8,478 nt of DNA from Chlamydiales bacterium (GTDB lineage Bacteria > Chlamydiota > Chlamydiia > Chlamydiales > JAACFD01): assembly GCA_009937555.1 (NCBI GenBank), contig JAACFD010000078.1, positions 1 through 8,478 of the forward strand. Reading direction: 5' to 3'. Of this stretch, positions 7,001 to 8,478 are shown one piece after another. The translations under genes were made by a program, and so were the position numbers. Under the pieces are notes generated by a model. It saw nothing but the letters and a program-made list of their open reading frames with translations, was not told the origin of the DNA and ran no database searches. Every line of letters begins with the position of its first letter. Position 1 is the stretch's first letter.

Positions 7001-7574
7001 AAAAGAGTACCTTGAAAAGCAAATGGGAGATTTAGGAGAGTCTAAAGAAGAACTTCTGAATATTATTCAGCAGCTAGATGATGAATCGAGAGAACAATTC
7101 AAAACAGCAATGGATATTATTAATGAGAACTTCCAAAAGAACTTTAAGATCTTATTTAATGGCGGGGAAGCCAGTCTAAAATATACTGATCATCAGGATA
7201 TACTTGAAGCGGGTATTGATATTGCTGCAAAGCCTCCAGGCAAGCACATGCGTTCTATTAACTTGCTTTCAGGCGGTGAAAAATGTATGACTGCAATAGC
7301 CCTACTATTTGCTATTTTTGAGCATAGACCAGCTCCATTTTGTGTACTAGATGAGATTGATGCTCCATTAGATGATACTAATGTAGCCAGGTTTGTAGAT
7401 ATATTGAGTCAGTTTATCAATCGAACCCAGTTTATTGTTATCACACACAACAAACGAACAATGGCTATGGCAGATGTTTTACTGGGTGTTTCTATGCAAG
7501 AAAGAGGGGTCTCAAGGATATTGGCAATGAATTTCCAAAAAGCAGAAAAGCTAGTTGAGATGGCACAAACTTAA
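4056..7574 (+). CDS. smc: Chromosome segregation ATPase SMC (condensin core subunit)
   Basis: A complete 1172-residue SMC, the usual bacterial length. It would form the V-shaped homodimer of the condensin-like complex that compacts and separates the chromosome with ScpA and ScpB; neither partner gene is in the window. The N-terminal head has Walker A GPNGCGKSN at 31-39 and the Q-loop LEQGKMDEV with Q143. Coiled coil rich in Lys, Glu and Gln runs from about 170 to 500. A hinge of about 155 residues (roughly 505-660) follows, then the returning coil to about 1010. The C-terminal head holds the signature LLSGGEK (S1072, G1073, G1074), Walker B FCVLDEID with D1099 and E1100, and a D-loop APLDD from 1103. 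All residues needed for ATP hydrolysis are present. The start is TTG with a strong GGAGG. Its own promoter and leader lie in the divergent region upstream, and alanine dehydrogenase follows after 12 nt. The hinge is divergent in sequence (see findings), but the reading frame is intact. Confidence 0.97.
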   Translation: MKLKQIILQGFKSFCDRTVLSFDVPITAIVGPNGCGKSNTSDAVRWVLGEQSAKSLRGDKMFDVIFSGSSKRKAANFAEVVIVLSEINGELPLDYEEIAISRKLYRNGDSCYSINNQEVRLKDIHSLLMNTGLGKNSYSILEQGKMDEVIVASPQERRATFEQASGILRFKQSKKEALKKLEAMEGNIVRLSDISSEVDKQMRVLEKQAEKAKEFKSNKSAFEELEKSLVYNKWQAAQQGLKKSSEALDQCGEKIDEIQEQTKQLDEDLTNAIKKLEEEEGHYQEKNEHLFDKKKQVELLEQDINNKSKQNQDLKEKEKQLKEEVQSFFRDSKTAEKDYNQNNKKFEKLSADHEKLMQGFEDLREKVQKEESNLQELQQEVKQVGDKRFQIHQSLAAVEANFQETKLRLENNQEKLTQFEQRKKALFKRREGLSKLADEKRSRVQTLSAQVDEIKIKVGKVQTEKDGITQKQEEVGKQFKAASANLSECRAKQKVLQQMKESSDGLSNGAKALLKASQDPKGPFHNAVGMLSDKINTKKKYNKSIAALFRPYENTLYVEGAQNLKKVYQYIKKENLCDLSICLLDKASDALDQVPFIESSQVLQESLKNVSLVDEVDLSKVGSVQAQPFLTEDGALINEWGILSIASGKESNRFVRNAELQDLAKLITETEKDLKQLQESTEKLENEAKLKQQELIQLDKQNRTIEMKLVEENFSLQRALNDMNEVDNQVSKLESVFENIQRERKELFDKKKAIAEDVSSFKNQVKELDKEKDKLENRLVKEQGLFDKLRKDFELRQEKISQSKDQLTATKRLLDLFVAKKEEGEKHLTRLQQESAQVQEQLDANKEVSKDMQEKKRESAAELKEAQSLLKEQQKQVKLSKEAIEGIQKKIVKNQNLFKDHENSKTKVAIDQAQYESTCETMSKELLERYEINVEEVAPEDYQLKLPLKDADRKLVELRKKIETAGDVNMTSIEEFDKLGHRKEYLEKQMGDLGESKEELLNIIQQLDDESREQFKTAMDIINENFQKNFKILFNGGEASLKYTDHQDILEAGIDIAAKPPGKHMRSINLLSGGEKCMTAIALLFAIFEHRPAPFCVLDEIDAPLDDTNVARFVDILSQFINRTQFIVITHNKRTMAMADVLLGVSMQERGVSRILAMNFQKAEKLVEMAQT

Positions 7575-7576
7575 GT

Positions 7577-7583
7577 AAGGAGA
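7577..7583 (+). promoter_or_regulatory. Ribosome binding site of ald
   Basis: AAGGAGA begins 2 nt after the smc stop codon and ends 3 nt before the ATG at 7587. No promoter or terminator fits in the 12-nt gap, which supports joint transcription with smc. Confidence 0.8.
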
Positions 7584-7586
7584 TAT

Positions 7587-8478
7587 ATGTTAATCGGTAT
7601 ACCTAAAGAGCTTAAAGATCACGAATATCGTGTAGGTGCTACACCCAATATGTGTGCAGCATTAGTGCAGGCTGGACATGAGGTCTGGGTGCAAACTGAG
7701 GCTGGAGAAGCGATAGGCTACTCTGATGAAATGTATGAGCTTGCTGGAGCTAAAATTGTAGGTAGTATTGAAAAAGCCTATGAAGCCGAGATGATCATAA
7801 AGGTGAAAGAACCTCAGGAGAGAGAATTTGGCTTAATGCATAAAGGGCAGATACTATTTTGCTATTTACATCTAGCGCCAGATCCTGAACAGACAAAAGC
7901 TTTAGTTGATAAAGGTGTAGTGGCTATTGCTTATGAAACTGTAACTGACTTATATTCTCCTCGATTACCCCTTTTAGTTCCCATGAGTGAAGTTGCAGGA
8001 AGAATTGCAGTTCAGGCTGGAGCCCACTCGCTTCAAATGGCAAATGGTGGTAGAGGTACTCTTTTGGGAGGAGTGCCTGGAGTGAACCCTGGGCGCGTGG
8101 TAATCTTAGGGGGAGGGGTTGTAGGAACCCATGCAGCTAAGATGGCAATGGGTCTTGGAGCTAAGGTAAGTATCTTGGATAATAACCTCTGGAGACTTAG
8201 AGATCTAGATGACTTATTTCAATCAAGAGTTCGTACTATTTATAGTTCAAAGCCTGAAATAGAGCGTGCAATATCAACAGCAGATTTGGTAATTGGTGCC
8301 GTTTTGATACCAGGGAAAACAGCCCCAAGGTTAATTGACAAAAGTATGCTTTCTCTAATGCCAAAGGGATCTGTAGTAGTTGATGTGGCTATTGATCAAG
8401 GAGGCTGTATAGAAACCGCAAGACCAACCACTCACTCAAGCCCAACGTATATCGTAGACGGTATAGTGCACTACTGCG
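7587..8478 (+). CDS. ald: Alanine dehydrogenase (truncated by window edge)
   Basis: The first 297 codons of an enzyme that is usually about 370 residues; the missing part is the end of the catalytic domain. It catalyses the reversible NAD+-dependent oxidative deamination of L-alanine to pyruvate and ammonium in the cytoplasm. The opening MLIGIPKELKDHEYRVGATP is typical of the family. Catalytic residues, by comparison with the Mycobacterium tuberculosis enzyme, are present: K74 in KVKEP (K75 there), H95 in YLHL (H96) and D270 in AIDQGG (D270). The PMSEVAGR motif (132-139), the GGRGTLLGGVPGV loop (154-166), a Rossmann GGGVVG (175-180) and an acidic residue (D198) suited to NAD rather than NADP are all seen. 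RPTTHSSPTY (279-288) is also characteristic and separates it from transhydrogenase alpha subunits and saccharopine-type relatives. It is the second gene of an apparent operon with smc. In a bacterium using host or environmental amino acids it would feed alanine into pyruvate; run in reverse it would supply alanine for cell wall and protein. Confidence 0.95.
   Translation, partial: MLIGIPKELKDHEYRVGATPNMCAALVQAGHEVWVQTEAGEAIGYSDEMYELAGAKIVGSIEKAYEAEMIIKVKEPQEREFGLMHKGQILFCYLHLAPDPEQTKALVDKGVVAIAYETVTDLYSPRLPLLVPMSEVAGRIAVQAGAHSLQMANGGRGTLLGGVPGVNPGRVVILGGGVVGTHAAKMAMGLGAKVSILDNNLWRLRDLDDLFQSRVRTIYSSKPEIERAISTADLVIGAVLIPGKTAPRLIDKSMLSLMPKGSVVVDVAIDQGGCIETARPTTHSSPTYIVDGIVHYC

Overview
The window is moderately AT-rich, densely coded DNA of a bacterium. 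My best guess is a member of the Chlamydiae, probably an environmental (amoeba-associated) lineage rather than genus Chlamydia. Three things suggest this: a short SPC/HEGST P-type metal ATPase next to a small membrane protein recalls the zntA (CT727)/CT728 pair of Chlamydia; the N-terminus of the left-edge protein resembles the large NAD-glutamate dehydrogenases I associate with environmental Chlamydiae; and an alanine dehydrogenase is present. This assignment comes from memory of the families and is not proven; no rRNA or other phylogenetic marker is present.

Layout. Positions 1-980 (minus) hold the first 326 codons of a large protein, probably an NAD-specific glutamate dehydrogenase, cut by the left edge. 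Positions 1074-3059 (minus) encode a complete heavy-metal P1B-type ATPase with the P1B-4 motif pair. Positions 3063-3815 (minus) encode a 250-residue membrane protein that looks like a divergent VIT1/CCC1 (vacuolar iron transporter) family member. The membrane protein comes first in transcription and is followed after 3 nt by the ATPase, so the two form one operon. A 240-bp divergent intergenic region (3816-4055) carries one good sigma70-type promoter in each direction and several repeats that could be operators. Positions 4056-7574 (plus) encode a full-length SMC chromosome-segregation ATPase starting at TTG. Twelve nt later, at 7587 (plus), alanine dehydrogenase begins; it runs off the right edge after 297 codons.

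How the genes fit together. The minus-strand pair is best read as a transition-metal (Fe2+/Co2+) export or detoxification unit. P1B-4 ATPases characterised elsewhere export Fe(II) or Co(II), and the partner keeps the glutamate-rich cytoplasmic metal-binding region of VIT1 proteins while apparently lacking the usual first-helix transport motif. On the plus strand a condensin-type SMC is apparently co-transcribed with an amino-acid catabolic enzyme. Alanine dehydrogenase and the probable glutamate dehydrogenase would both deaminate amino acids with NAD+, feeding pyruvate and 2-oxoglutarate into central metabolism. I see no mobile element, CRISPR array, tRNA or rRNA in the window. The most interesting parts are the metal cassette and the repeats at its promoter.
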